A stretch of DNA of 64,000 bases from Roseivivax sediminis (GCF_900112685.1 NZ_FOMS01000003.1:248001-312000), one strand, 5' to 3'; shown: positions 1 to 8,116, counted from the stretch's first letter. Numbers and translations are program-made. Notes: a model not told the origin generated them from the letters alone.

Positions 1-130
1 CCGCAGCCTCGGTCAGCGGCGCAAGGTCGGCGGGCAGGATGTCCCGGCGGATTTCGGCGACGCTGTCGTTCATCCACGAATAGTCGCCGCGCGAGATGCG
101 CCAGAAGTGCTGATGCGCGTCGATGATCAC
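1..130 (-). CDS. Amidohydrolase-family lactonase (5' part only)
   Basis: Only the first 43 or so codons are in the window; the rest runs off the left edge. The reading starts at a GTG at 130-128, with a purine-rich ribosome site (GAGGGGG) just upstream. The N-terminus reads IIDAHQHFWR, the metal-binding HxH opening of amidohydrolase-2 proteins, which include L-fucono-1,5-lactonase and related sugar lactonases. It is divergent from the sugar dehydrogenase at 255, so hydrolysis of the lactone made by that enzyme is the natural role. The substrate is inferred from context. Another amidohydrolase activity cannot be excluded because most of the protein is missing. Confidence 0.7.
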   Translation of the reverse strand, partial: MIIDAHQHFWRISRGDYSWMNDSVAEIRRDILPADLAPLTEAA

Positions 131-254
131 TGCTTGCCCCCTCTCAGGTGGATGTGTTCTTTATGATAGTGAACTGTAGGGAGAGGGTCGAACGCATGTC
201 AACCACACCGATCCGGCGGGCGGAGCGTGCCCGCGCATCGCAGGGAGGGGCCGC

Positions 255-1217
255 ATGAAAACGCGCACGATCGGCCGCACCGGCGTCGAAGTGACAGAGG
301 TCGCCTTCGGCTGCGCGAGCATCGGCAACCTTTATCGCGCGGTGGACGAGGCGGACGCGCAGGCGGTGCTTCAGGCCGCCTGGGACGCCGGCATCCGCTA
401 TTTCGACACCGCGCCGCATTACGGGCGCGGGCTGTCCGAGGCGCGGCTCGGCCGGTTCCTGTCGGGGCGGACGGGCTACGCGCTGTCGACCAAGGTCGGG
501 CGCGTCCTGTCGCCAGCCGCCGCGCCCATCGAAGAGGCCGACGGCTACGTCCAGCCGGCGCAGAACGATGTGCGCTACGACTACTCAGGCGACGGCATCG
601 AAGAGAGCCTGGAGCAGAGCTTCGAGCGGGTCGGCGCGACGCGCGCGGACATCGTCTATGTCCATGACATCGGCGAATACACCCACGGCGCGGACAATGC
701 CGGTCACATGGAGGCGTTCTTCGGCTCGGGCTACGAGCGGCTCGTGCGGCTGAAGGAAGAGGGGCGGATCGGCGCCTTCGGGCTGGGTGTGAACGAATGC
801 CAGGTGTGCCTCGACGTTATGGACCACGGGGCCATCGACGCGATCCTGCTGGCCGGGCGGCTGACGCTGCTGGACCGCTCGGCAGAGGCCGAACTGGTGC
901 CGCGCTGCCTGTCGGAGGGCACGAGCCTGGTGCTCGGCGGGGTGTTCAACTCCGGCATCCTCGCGACCGGGCCGGTCGAGGGCGCGACCTACGATTACGG
1001 ACCCGCGCCCGAGGACGTGCGCGCCCGCGTGGCGGAGCTGCAATCGCGCGCCGAGGCGCACGGGCTGAAGCTGCCGACCGCCGCGCTGCACTTCGCGCGG
1101 GACCATCCGGCGGCGGCCTCGGTGCTGCTGGGCACCGCCAAAGCGTCGAGCCTGACCCGTAACCTGTCTGCTTTGGCTGAGGAAATCCCCGGAGAGGCGC
1201 GCGCCGCGCTAGCCTAG
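255..1217 (+). CDS. Aldo/keto reductase, L-fucose (D-threo-aldose) 1-dehydrogenase type
   Basis: This 320-aa protein has the usual length of the family. The AKR tetrad can be placed as Asp51 and Tyr56 (in FDTAPHYGRG), Lys80 (in LSTKVG) and the His of VYVHDIGEY. The N-terminus TIGRTGVEV and the spacing resemble D-threo-aldose/L-fucose 1-dehydrogenases and pyridoxal 4-dehydrogenase, which oxidise the anomeric carbon of a sugar to a lactone with NAD(P). The ATG at 255 follows GGGAGGGGCCGC. The gene is divergent from a lactonase-type amidohydrolase, and its stop overlaps the convergent GntR gene by nine bases. The family call is firm. L-fucose as substrate is inferred from the lactonase, the dehydratase at 6116 and the transporter. 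Confidence 0.82.
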   Translation: MKTRTIGRTGVEVTEVAFGCASIGNLYRAVDEADAQAVLQAAWDAGIRYFDTAPHYGRGLSEARLGRFLSGRTGYALSTKVGRVLSPAAAPIEEADGYVQPAQNDVRYDYSGDGIEESLEQSFERVGATRADIVYVHDIGEYTHGADNAGHMEAFFGSGYERLVRLKEEGRIGAFGLGVNECQVCLDVMDHGAIDAILLAGRLTLLDRSAEAELVPRCLSEGTSLVLGGVFNSGILATGPVEGATYDYGPAPEDVRARVAELQSRAEAHGLKLPTAALHFARDHPAAASVLLGTAKASSLTRNLSALAEEIPGEARAALA

Positions 1218-2111
1218 CTCGTGGTGGCGCAGGGACGACAGCAGCGTCGTCTTGGAGGTCCTGAGATGGCGGCGCGCGGCCTCGCGCGCCGCGTCTGCAT
1301 CGCGCGCCTCGAGCGCGTCGATGATGGCCAGATGCTCGGCGATGGCGGCGGCGTTGCGGTCCTTCTCCTCGGTCTTGTCCCACAGGTAGTGGTAGTGGAA
1401 GATCAGCGAGATGACCTTCTGGAATTCCTCGATGAAGCGGTTGCGGACGACCGAGTTGATCGTCTTGTGAAAGGTCTCGTCGAGCTTGGAGAAGGCGTGA
1501 AAGTCGCTGTCGATCCGGGCCGCGAGGTCGAGATGCTCGGCCCGGAGCGCTTCCAGCCGGGGCCAGATCGGGTGATCGACGGGGGCCTCGGCGGCCTGTT
1601 CGACGGCGTTCAGCTCGAGCACCGCGCGGAAATCCGACAGCTCCACCGCGAAGTCGCGGGTGAAGCCGCGCAGCATCCAGCCCCCCTGCCGCCGCCGCGC
1701 CACGAGGCCGAAGCGGCTGAGCCCGGCGAGGAATTCCTTCAGCTCGTGCTGCGGCACGCCGAAGGTGCGCGACAGCTCGGCCACCGATAGCGGCGTGTCC
1801 GCCGGCACGTCGAAGCGCAGCACCCAGTCGAGGAAGCGCTGTTCGAGGTCGGCGGTCGATACGCGGCTGTCGGCAAGCTCCACCCGGTCGGCGTCTGTGG
1901 GCCGGCGCAGCAGCCGCTTCTCGCGCCCGTCCCACGAGATGACCTTGCGTTCTTCGAGGCGGGAGAGGCAGCGGCGGATCACCGTGCGGCTGACATTGGC
2001 GATCTCGCCCAGTTCGGTCTCGGCGGGGACGGAGGCGCCGACGGGCAGGGTGCCGCAGAAGTCCAGAAGGCGGTTGTAGGCCTGCCTGTATCGCGTGTCG
2101 CTTCGGGCCAA
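1209..2111 (-). CDS. GntR/FadR-family regulator with an apparent second winged helix
   Basis: This 300-aa protein has an N-terminal GntR-like winged helix (about residues 8-70, with VSRTVIRRCLSRLEE as recognition region). A second helix-turn-helix-like block follows (about 85-155, containing VAELSRTFGVPQHELKEFL). The helical C-terminal half (about 160-295) resembles an FCD ligand domain, with conserved acidic and His residues in FHAFSKLDETFHKTI. Most FadR-type regulators have one DNA-binding domain, so the duplication is unusual, though related proteins with this layout exist. It is divergent from the transporter operon at 2250 and probably represses it through the inverted repeat at 2173-2214. 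The inducer is unknown; a sugar acid of the pathway is likely. Confidence 0.8.
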   Translation of the reverse strand: MARSDTRYRQAYNRLLDFCGTLPVGASVPAETELGEIANVSRTVIRRCLSRLEERKVISWDGREKRLLRRPTDADRVELADSRVSTADLEQRFLDWVLRFDVPADTPLSVAELSRTFGVPQHELKEFLAGLSRFGLVARRRQGGWMLRGFTRDFAVELSDFRAVLELNAVEQAAEAPVDHPIWPRLEALRAEHLDLAARIDSDFHAFSKLDETFHKTINSVVRNRFIEEFQKVISLIFHYHYLWDKTEEKDRNAAAIAEHLAIIDALEARDADAAREAARRHLRTSKTTLLSSLRHHELG

Positions 2112-2172
2112 TGCGCTGCCTTTCCTTCCCCTCGCGCCTCTGGAGGGGGCGCGATGTCTGTTTCAAATTAAA

Positions 2173-2214
2173 AAAAACTGTTGACCGTCCGCAAGCGCGT
2201 TCGTAACAGTTTTT
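2173..2214. promoter_or_regulatory. Inverted repeat, candidate GntR operator over the promoter
   Basis: Perfect 10-base arms AAAAACTGTT (2173-2182) and AACAGTTTTT (2205-2214) are separated by 22 bases. They sit in the only AT-rich patch of the 138-base gap between the regulator and the permease operon. A TTGACC at 2181-2186 is followed 17 bases later by TAACAG, a weak sigma-70-like match on the + strand that would place the right arm over the -10. Binding there should block transcription. The repeat is seen directly; its use by the neighbouring GntR protein is inferred. Confidence 0.6.
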
Positions 2215-2249
2215 AATAATAAAGCGCAGACGGTCAGGGAGGATGCGCC

Positions 2250-3278
2250 ATGTCAGATACGAGCAAGCCCGCGGAGGGGCTCGGCCCGTCCTTTCCGGGA
2301 AGTGCGGGGTTCGCCGCCCTGCAGAAGCTTTCGGCGGTGCTGACGCTTTTCCTGCTGGTGATCGGCTTCTCGCTGGCCAGTCCCGCCTTCTTCTCGGTCA
2401 ACAACGGGCTGACGATCCTGCTGCAGACGGCGGTGATCGGGCTTCTGGGGATCGGCATGACCATGGTCATCATCACCGGCGGTATCGACCTGTCGGTTGG
2501 ATCGGTGCTGGCGCTGTCTGGCGTGGTGTCGGGCTTTGCGGTCAAGGCCGGGCTGCCGGTGGTGCCGGCGATGACGCTGGGCGTCGCGGCGGGCGCGGCC
2601 TGCGGCGCCTTCAACGGCTTCGTCATCACGCGGATGCGGATTCCGCCCTTCGTGGCGACACTGGGCATGATGCTGATCGCGCGCGGGCTGGCACTGCAAC
2701 TGACGGGGGCGACGCCGATCTCGGGGCTCGGGGACGCGTTCGGCACGCTTGGCAACGGTGCGCTTTTCCGGGTGGTGGAGATGCGCGAGAACGGCTTTCC
2801 CAACGTGATCTTCCCCGGCATTCCCTATCCGGCGATCCTGCTTCTGATCGTGGCCATCGGCGCGGCCTACCTGTTGCGCCGCCGCCAGATCGGCCGGCAC
2901 ATCTACGCCACCGGATCGAACCAGGAGGCCGCGCGCCTGTCGGGTGTGCGCGTGGATCGCACGAAGCTCTATGCCTACACCATGTCGGGCGCGCTCGCCG
3001 GTCTTGCGGGCAACGTGCTGATGTCGCGGCTGGTGACGGCGCAGCCCTCCGAAGGGGTGATGTACGAACTTGACGCCATCGCCGCGGCGGTGATCGGCGG
3101 CGCGTCACTGTCGGGCGGGGTGGGCTCCATCTCGGGCACGATGATCGGCGCGTTCATCATCGGCATCCTGCGCAACGGGCTCAACATGGCGGGGGTCTCC
3201 GCCTTCATCCAGCAGATCGTGATCGGCCTCGTCGTCATCGGCGCGGTGTGGATCGACCAGATGCGCAACCGGCCGTGA
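2250..3278 (+). CDS. Sugar ABC transporter permease (RbsC/FrcC type)
   Basis: This 342-aa very hydrophobic protein has the features of the ribose/xylose/fructose permease family: GIDLSVGSVLALSG after the second or third membrane segment, ATLGMMLIARGLAL in the middle, and EAARLSGVRVDRTKLYAY as the cytoplasmic loop that contacts the ATPase. About eight to ten membrane helices are visible. It is the first gene of the operon that continues with the binding protein, ATPase, dehydrogenase and dehydratase. Only one permease gene is present, so it probably works as a homodimer. Substrate is inferred as a deoxy-hexose such as L-fucose. Confidence 0.88.
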   Translation: MSDTSKPAEGLGPSFPGSAGFAALQKLSAVLTLFLLVIGFSLASPAFFSVNNGLTILLQTAVIGLLGIGMTMVIITGGIDLSVGSVLALSGVVSGFAVKAGLPVVPAMTLGVAAGAACGAFNGFVITRMRIPPFVATLGMMLIARGLALQLTGATPISGLGDAFGTLGNGALFRVVEMRENGFPNVIFPGIPYPAILLLIVAIGAAYLLRRRQIGRHIYATGSNQEAARLSGVRVDRTKLYAYTMSGALAGLAGNVLMSRLVTAQPSEGVMYELDAIAAAVIGGASLSGGVGSISGTMIGAFIIGILRNGLNMAGVSAFIQQIVIGLVVIGAVWIDQMRNRP

Positions 3279-3325
3279 AGGCCGGGGCGTGAACGTGAAC
3301 CCACGTGTTCAAGGGAGGAAGACAA

Positions 3326-4264
3326 ATGACATTTCTGAAATACGGGATTGCCGCCTCGGCGCTCGCCCTCAGCGCGGGCATGGTGCAGGCGGGCGAGATC
3401 GCGGTGATCGTGAAGACCACGAACTCCAATTTCTGGCAGAACGTGAACAAGGGCGCGCAGGCCGCCATCGAGGGCCAGTCCGAGCATACCATGAGCTTTG
3501 ACGGACCCGCCGCCGAAAGCGCCATCGCCGACGAGGTGAACCTTGTCGAGAACGCCATCAACCGCGGCGTCGCGGGCATCGTGCTGGCGCCGTCCGACCC
3601 CGAGGCGCTGGTGCCGGTGGTCAAGCGCGCCTACGAATCCGCCATTCCGGTGGTGATCGTCGACAGCATGCTCGCCGACGGGGCGGAGGAGTACTACCAG
3701 GCCTTCCTGTCGACCGACAACTGCGCCGCCGGCGAACAGGTCGCCGAGCGCATGATCGAGGAGGCCGGCACCGAGGGCAAGGTCGCGATCATGTCCTATG
3801 TCGCGGGCGTCGGGTCGGAGATCGGGCGCGTCGGCTGCTTCCAGGACTACCTGGCCGAAAACTCCGAGCTGGAGGTCGTCGGCCCGTATTATTCGCAGAG
3901 CCAGATGGCGACCGCGCTCAACCAGACGACGGACGTGCTGTCGGCCAATCCCGACCTCGTCGGCATCTTCGGCGCGAACGAGCCGACCGCCGTCGGCATG
4001 GGCCGGGCGATCGTGCAGGCGGGCAAGGCCGGGCAGCTCGTCGCGCTGGGCTTCGACGGCAACGAGGACCTGCAGAATTTCGTCCGCGACGGCGTGCTGA
4101 ACGCGATCGCGGTGCAGGGCTCCTTCGCGATGGGCGAGACGGGGGTGAACACCGTGATCGACATCCTGAGCGGCGAGACGGTCGATGACTTCATCAACAC
4201 CGGTGTCGTGATGGTCGATCAGGACAACATCGACTCGGACGAGGCGCAGAACGTCCTCTACTGA
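3326..4264 (+). CDS. Periplasmic sugar-binding protein (RbsB-like)
   Basis: The 312-aa product starts with a cleavable signal peptide (hydrophobic stretch to about residue 22, then AGEIAVIV). The mature protein is a type-1 periplasmic-binding fold: TTNSNFWQNVNKGAQAA near the N-terminus, GIVLAPSDPEALVPVV, and GIFGANEPTAVGMG. I chose the ATG at 3326 because GGGAGGAAG lies just upstream and the signal peptide then has normal length; a longer GTG reading from 3305 has neither. It captures the sugar for the permease at 2250 and ATPase at 4321. A strong hairpin follows the gene and may raise its transcript level over the downstream genes. Confidence 0.88.
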   Translation: MTFLKYGIAASALALSAGMVQAGEIAVIVKTTNSNFWQNVNKGAQAAIEGQSEHTMSFDGPAAESAIADEVNLVENAINRGVAGIVLAPSDPEALVPVVKRAYESAIPVVIVDSMLADGAEEYYQAFLSTDNCAAGEQVAERMIEEAGTEGKVAIMSYVAGVGSEIGRVGCFQDYLAENSELEVVGPYYSQSQMATALNQTTDVLSANPDLVGIFGANEPTAVGMGRAIVQAGKAGQLVALGFDGNEDLQNFVRDGVLNAIAVQGSFAMGETGVNTVIDILSGETVDDFINTGVVMVDQDNIDSDEAQNVLY

Positions 4265-4274
4265 TCCGTGTCCC

Positions 4275-4296
4275 GGGGGCCGGTGCGCCGGCCCCC
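4275..4296 (+). promoter_or_regulatory. Intercistronic hairpin after the binding-protein gene
   Basis: A perfect nine-base-pair stem (GGGGGCCGG, then CCGGCCCCC) with a four-base TGCG loop lies in the 56-base gap between the binding-protein and ATPase genes. No T-run follows, so it is unlikely to be a full terminator. Such hairpins often protect the upstream mRNA end and give binding proteins an excess over the rest of the transporter; that role is inferred here. Confidence 0.6.
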
Positions 4297-4320
4297 GCGT
4301 TCAGCGAAGGAAGGCAAGCG

Positions 4321-5097
4321 ATGATGCGAACGCCCCTGGTCGAGATGATCGACATCGAGAAGCATTTCGGCGGCGTGCGCGCGGTGGAGCACGTGTCGGT
4401 CGACCTCTATCCGGGCGAGGTTGTCGGGCTGCTGGGTCACAACGGCGCGGGCAAGTCCTGCCTGATGAAGATCCTCGCCGGGGCGATGAAGCCCAGTGGC
4501 GGAGAGATCCGCGTCAACGGCGAGGCGGTGAGTTTCGACGAGCCGAACGACGCCCGCGCGGTGGGGATCGAGCCGATCTACCAGACGCTCGCGCTGGCCG
4601 ATCATCTTGACGCGCCGGCGAACCTGTTCCTCGGGCGGGAGCTCAAGACCCGGTTCGGCAATCTCGACGACGGCGCGATGTACCGCGCGGCGAAAGAGAC
4701 GCTGGCCCGGCTCAACCCCAACTTCAAGAACCTGCGCGATCCGGTCTCGAGCCTGTCGGGCGGGCAGCGCCAGGTGATCGCCATCGCCCGCGCGATCTAT
4801 TTCGACACGAAGATCCTGATCATGGACGAGCCGACCGCGGCGCTTGGCCCGTCGGAGACCAAGATGGTCGCCGACCTCATCCGCAAGCTGCGGGCCGAGG
4901 GGATCGGCATCTTCCTCGTGAGCCACGACATGCACGACGTGTTCGACCTGTGCGACCGGGTGGTGGTGATGAACAAGGGCCGGCTCGTCGGCTCGCACGC
5001 CATCGAAGAGGTCACCAAGGACGACATCCTCAGCCTCATCATCAAGGGCGAGCTGCCGGCCGACTGGTCCGCCCGCAATCTGGAGCCGGCGCAATGA
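4321..5097 (+). CDS. Sugar ABC transporter ATP-binding protein, single-domain (FrcA type)
   Basis: This 258-aa protein has one nucleotide-binding domain: Walker A GHNGAGKS (about 39-46), signature LSGGQRQ (from 145), Walker B ILIMDEPTAALG and switch His in LVSHDMHD. Most ribose-type systems use a double-domain ATPase of about 500 aa, as in the second operon at 11312; the single-domain form is typical of fructose/FrcA-type importers. Two ATG codons in tandem (4321, 4324) make the exact start uncertain by one residue. Its stop overlaps the start of the next gene (ATGA), so the two are translationally coupled. Confidence 0.87.
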   Translation: MMRTPLVEMIDIEKHFGGVRAVEHVSVDLYPGEVVGLLGHNGAGKSCLMKILAGAMKPSGGEIRVNGEAVSFDEPNDARAVGIEPIYQTLALADHLDAPANLFLGRELKTRFGNLDDGAMYRAAKETLARLNPNFKNLRDPVSSLSGGQRQVIAIARAIYFDTKILIMDEPTAALGPSETKMVADLIRKLRAEGIGIFLVSHDMHDVFDLCDRVVVMNKGRLVGSHAIEEVTKDDILSLIIKGELPADWSARNLEPAQ

Positions 5098-6104
5098 AGG
5101 ATGGCGCGACCGATACCATGGAATGCGGTGTCTGCGTGGCGCCGGGCACCTTCCGGGTGGAGACGCGGCCCCTGCCGGAGACGGCGCCCGAGGGGCACGT
5201 GCTGGTGGACATCGCCGCCATCGGTATCTGCGGGACGGATTACCACATCTTCGAGGGCAAGCACCCGTTCCTCGACTACCCGCGCGTGATCGGGCACGAA
5301 TTGTCGGGGCACATCGCCTCCGGCCCCGATGCGGGGCAGCTGGTGGTGGTGAACCCCTATATCTCCTGCGGCACCTGCCGGGCCTGCCGGCGCGGCAAAC
5401 CCAATTGCTGCGCGTCGATCTCCGTCCTCGGTGTGCATCGCGACGGCGGCATGTGTGCCCGCATCGCGGTGCCGGAGGGCAACCTTTATCCCGCCGAGGG
5501 CCTGAGCGCGGAGCAGGCCGCGATGGTGGAGTTCCTCGCCATCGGCGCCCACGCGGTCGCGCGCTCGGGCACCGGGCCGGGGGATGCCGTGCTGGTGACC
5601 GGGGCAGGGCCCATCGGGCTTGGCACCGCGCTCTTCGCCCGGATCGCGGGGGCGGAGGTGCACCTGATGGACCTCAGCCCCGAACGGTTGGCGGCGGCGG
5701 AGCGGCTGTTCGGCTTCGACCGTCACCACGCGCCGGGGGGGGACGTGCTGACAGGCGATCTGGCCGAGGGCTTCGACGTCGTCTTCGACGCCACCGGCAA
5801 CGCGACCGCGATGGAGGCGGGCCTGCCGCTTCTGGCCCATGGCGGCACCGCGGTCTTCGTCAGCGTGGTCAAGGACGACATCACCTTTTCCGATGCCGAG
5901 TTCCACAAGCGCGAGGCGCGCATCGTCGGCAGCCGCAACGCCCTTCGATCCGATTTCGACCGGGTGATGGCGGCGATCCGCGACGGCGCCATCCCCACGG
6001 AGGCGATCGCGACAGAGACCTTGCCGCTGACCGAACTGCCGGGCAGGTTCCCCGGATTGGCGGAGAACCGCGACGCCATCGTCAAGATCATCGTCACACC
6101 CTGA
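5094..6104 (+). CDS. Zinc-dependent medium-chain dehydrogenase of sugar-acid type
   Basis: The 336-aa protein is a zinc MDR enzyme. Catalytic zinc ligands are seen as Cys46 (GICGTDYH) and His67-Glu68 (IGHELSGH). Structural zinc cysteines are in CGTCRACRRGKPNCC. The nucleotide-binding glycine run is VTGAGPIGLGTA. Relatives act on polyols, L-threonine or aldonates (L-galactonate and L-idonate 5-dehydrogenases). In this operon the likely job is oxidation of a 2-keto-3-deoxy sugar acid or of the aldonate itself. In described L-fucose pathways that dehydrogenation is usually done by an SDR enzyme, so this would be a replacement. The start at 5094 overlaps the ATPase stop. Confidence 0.75.
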   Translation: MKDGATDTMECGVCVAPGTFRVETRPLPETAPEGHVLVDIAAIGICGTDYHIFEGKHPFLDYPRVIGHELSGHIASGPDAGQLVVVNPYISCGTCRACRRGKPNCCASISVLGVHRDGGMCARIAVPEGNLYPAEGLSAEQAAMVEFLAIGAHAVARSGTGPGDAVLVTGAGPIGLGTALFARIAGAEVHLMDLSPERLAAAERLFGFDRHHAPGGDVLTGDLAEGFDVVFDATGNATAMEAGLPLLAHGGTAVFVSVVKDDITFSDAEFHKREARIVGSRNALRSDFDRVMAAIRDGAIPTEAIATETLPLTELPGRFPGLAENRDAIVKIIVTP

Positions 6105-6115
6105 AGGCAGAGAAC

Positions 6116-7630
6116 ATGACCGGACCCGTCGCACTTCACTTGCACGAGAGCGACAACATCATGGTGGCGCTCGTCGCGCTCGCCCCCGGCGCGGAGGTCG
6201 CGCCGGGCGTTGCCGCGGCCGAGGCCGTGCCCGCCGGCCACAAGATCGCGATCCGGGCCATCGCCGCGGGCGAGCCGGTGGTGAAGTACGGCCAGACCAT
6301 CGGCGTCGCGACTGCCGCCATCGCGCCCGGCGCGCATGTGCATTCCCACAACCTCGGCATGGGCGCGCACCGGCAGGATTACGGCTTCGGCTCCGCTGCG
6401 GTGCCGCTCGATCCCGCGCCGGGCGAGGCGACGTTCCGGGGCTTCCGCCGCCCGTCGGGCCGGGTGGGCACACGCAACTATATCGGCATCCTGACCTCGG
6501 TGAACTGCTCGGGCTCCGTCGCGCGCTTCATCGCGGAGGCGGCGGCGCGGGAGATCGACCTCGACGCCTTCCCGAATGTCGACGGCGTGGTGCCGATCAC
6601 CCACGGGTCCGGCTGCGGCATGTCGGGCGAGGGCGAGGGGTACGACACGCTCTTCCGCACGCTCGCGGGCTATGCGCGCAATCCCAATTTCGGCGCGATC
6701 CTGATGCTGGGTCTCGGCTGCGAGGTCATGCAGATCCCCGATCTCGTCGACCGCTCCGCCATCAAGGACAGCGCGCGCTTCCGCTACATGACGATCCAGG
6801 GGGAGGGCGGCACACCCGCCGCCGTGGCGCGGGGCGTTGGCGCGCTGAAGGAGCTTGCCGCCGAAGCCGACAAGGCGGTGCGCGAGGAGGTGCCGGCCTC
6901 GCACCTGGTGCTGGGCATGCAATGCGGCGGATCGGACGGCTATTCGGGGATCACCGCGAACCCCGCGCTCGGCGTCGCCTCGGATCTTCTGGTGCGCCAC
7001 GGCGGCACGTCGATCCTGTCGGAGACGTCGGAGATCTACGGCGCCGAGCACCTCCTGACCCGCCGCGCGGTGGACGAGCCTACGGGCCGCAAGCTCATCG
7101 ACCTGATCGAGTGGTGGGAGGATTACACCGCCCGCAACTTCGGTGAGATGGACAACAACCCGTCCCCCGGCAACAAGCGCGGCGGGCTGACGACGATCCT
7201 TGAGAAGAGCCTCGGGGCCGTGGCGAAGGGCGGGCGTGCGCCGCTCTCGGGCGTCTACAAGTACGGTGAGCCGATCGACCGGCCGGGTTTCGTCTTCATG
7301 GACAGCCCCGGTTACGATCCTTGTTCGGTCACCGGGCAGACGGCGTCGGGTTCCAATCTCATCGCCTTCACCACCGGGCGCGGCAGCGTGTCGGGCTACC
7401 AGCCTGTGCCCTGCATCAAGCTGGCCTCCAACCCCGATCTGTGGCGCCGGATGGAGCCGGACATGGATGTCGATTGCGGCGCGATCCTGTCGGGGGTGAG
7501 CCTGGAGGAGAAGGGGCGCGAGATCTTCGATCTGATGCTGCGCGTCGCCTCGGGCGAGCAGACCAAGAGCGAGGCGCACGGCTTCGGCGCGGTGGAGTTC
7601 GTGCCATGGCAGATCGGCGCCGTGATGTAG
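6116..7630 (+). CDS. UxaA/altronate dehydratase-family sugar-acid dehydratase
   Basis: This 504-aa protein matches full-length UxaA: an N-terminal SAF domain (about 1-95) and a long C-terminal dehydratase domain (from about 105) with RPSGRVGTRNYIGI, GSGCGMSGEGEGYDT, GMQCGGSDGYSGITANPALG and conserved Cys residues for iron. UxaA removes water from D-altronate to give 2-keto-3-deoxygluconate. Here the neighbours are a fucose-type dehydrogenase and lactonase. In the Campylobacter fucose locus a split UxaA pair is associated with this step, so L-fuconate is a reasonable substrate. Altronate or galactonate are alternatives, especially as UxaC and a UxuB-like gene lie 10 kb away. It is the last gene of the operon. 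Confidence 0.82.
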   Translation: MTGPVALHLHESDNIMVALVALAPGAEVAPGVAAAEAVPAGHKIAIRAIAAGEPVVKYGQTIGVATAAIAPGAHVHSHNLGMGAHRQDYGFGSAAVPLDPAPGEATFRGFRRPSGRVGTRNYIGILTSVNCSGSVARFIAEAAAREIDLDAFPNVDGVVPITHGSGCGMSGEGEGYDTLFRTLAGYARNPNFGAILMLGLGCEVMQIPDLVDRSAIKDSARFRYMTIQGEGGTPAAVARGVGALKELAAEADKAVREEVPASHLVLGMQCGGSDGYSGITANPALGVASDLLVRHGGTSILSETSEIYGAEHLLTRRAVDEPTGRKLIDLIEWWEDYTARNFGEMDNNPSPGNKRGGLTTILEKSLGAVAKGGRAPLSGVYKYGEPIDRPGFVFMDSPGYDPCSVTGQTASGSNLIAFTTGRGSVSGYQPVPCIKLASNPDLWRRMEPDMDVDCGAILSGVSLEEKGREIFDLMLRVASGEQTKSEAHGFGAVEFVPWQIGAVM

Positions 7631-7663
7631 GGAGCGGCCCGCCCCGGTTGAGCGAAGCACTGA

Positions 7664-7834
7664 CCGCTCGAACAGCACCAAAGGTGACGGGCGCGCGCCG
7701 GACCGGCCCGGCGGTCTGGCGCGATGTCACCCGCGTGCGCCGTTCATGTTGCGGAGGGGCTTGGCGGGGATAAAGCGCGGGCCTCGGGCGGTGTGGCGCC
7801 GGCCCCCGGTCCGACGCGTGCCTCTCACCTTCGG
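7664..7834. repeat. Palindrome-ended MITE-like element, copy 1
   Basis: This 171-base segment aligns without gaps to 7921-8091 at a constant offset of 257 bases, with about 84% identity by hand count (27 or so mismatches). Its ends are partly complementary: GGTGACGGGCGCGCGCCGGA near the left end against TCCGACGCGTGCCTCTCACC at the right. This copy is the more decayed, with several mismatches between its arms. It contains no supportable gene. The pair fits a non-autonomous, palindrome-ended intergenic element duplicated in tandem; no transposase is nearby. Confidence 0.65.
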
Positions 7835-7920
7835 CGGCTCAGCGGGGGCAAACGCCGCTACTTCGCAGCGACGCGCAACGGTCCAAGCCGTAATCTAGTG
7901 ACCGCCGAGCCAGGCACCAT

Positions 7921-8093
7921 CCGCCCGAACAGCACCGAAGGTGCCGGGCGCGCGCCGGACCGTCCCCACGGTCTGGCGCGATGTCACCCGCGTGCGACGT
8001 TCATATTTCGGAGGAACGTGGCCGGGATAAAGCGCCGACCTCGAAAGTCGCAGCGCCAGCCCCCGGTCCGGCGCGCGCCCGTCACCTTCGGTG
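7921..8093. repeat. Palindrome-ended MITE-like element, copy 2
   Basis: This is the better preserved copy. From CACCGAAGGTG at 7933 to the matching CACCTTCGGTG ending at 8093, the terminal arms are about 30 bases each and differ at about one position, enclosing roughly 100 bases. The core GGTCTGGCGCGATGTCACCC is shared with copy 1. Short open frames across it are by-products of the palindrome. Between the two copies (7835-7920) I see nothing recognisable. Confidence 0.7.
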
Positions 8094-8116
8094 ACCGGCA
8101 GAACTCCCGAAATGAA

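Noticed and set aside
3305-3325. Earlier GTG start for the fucose-type binding protein
   Set aside because: It would add residues before the signal peptide and lies over the ribosome site used by the ATG at 3326.
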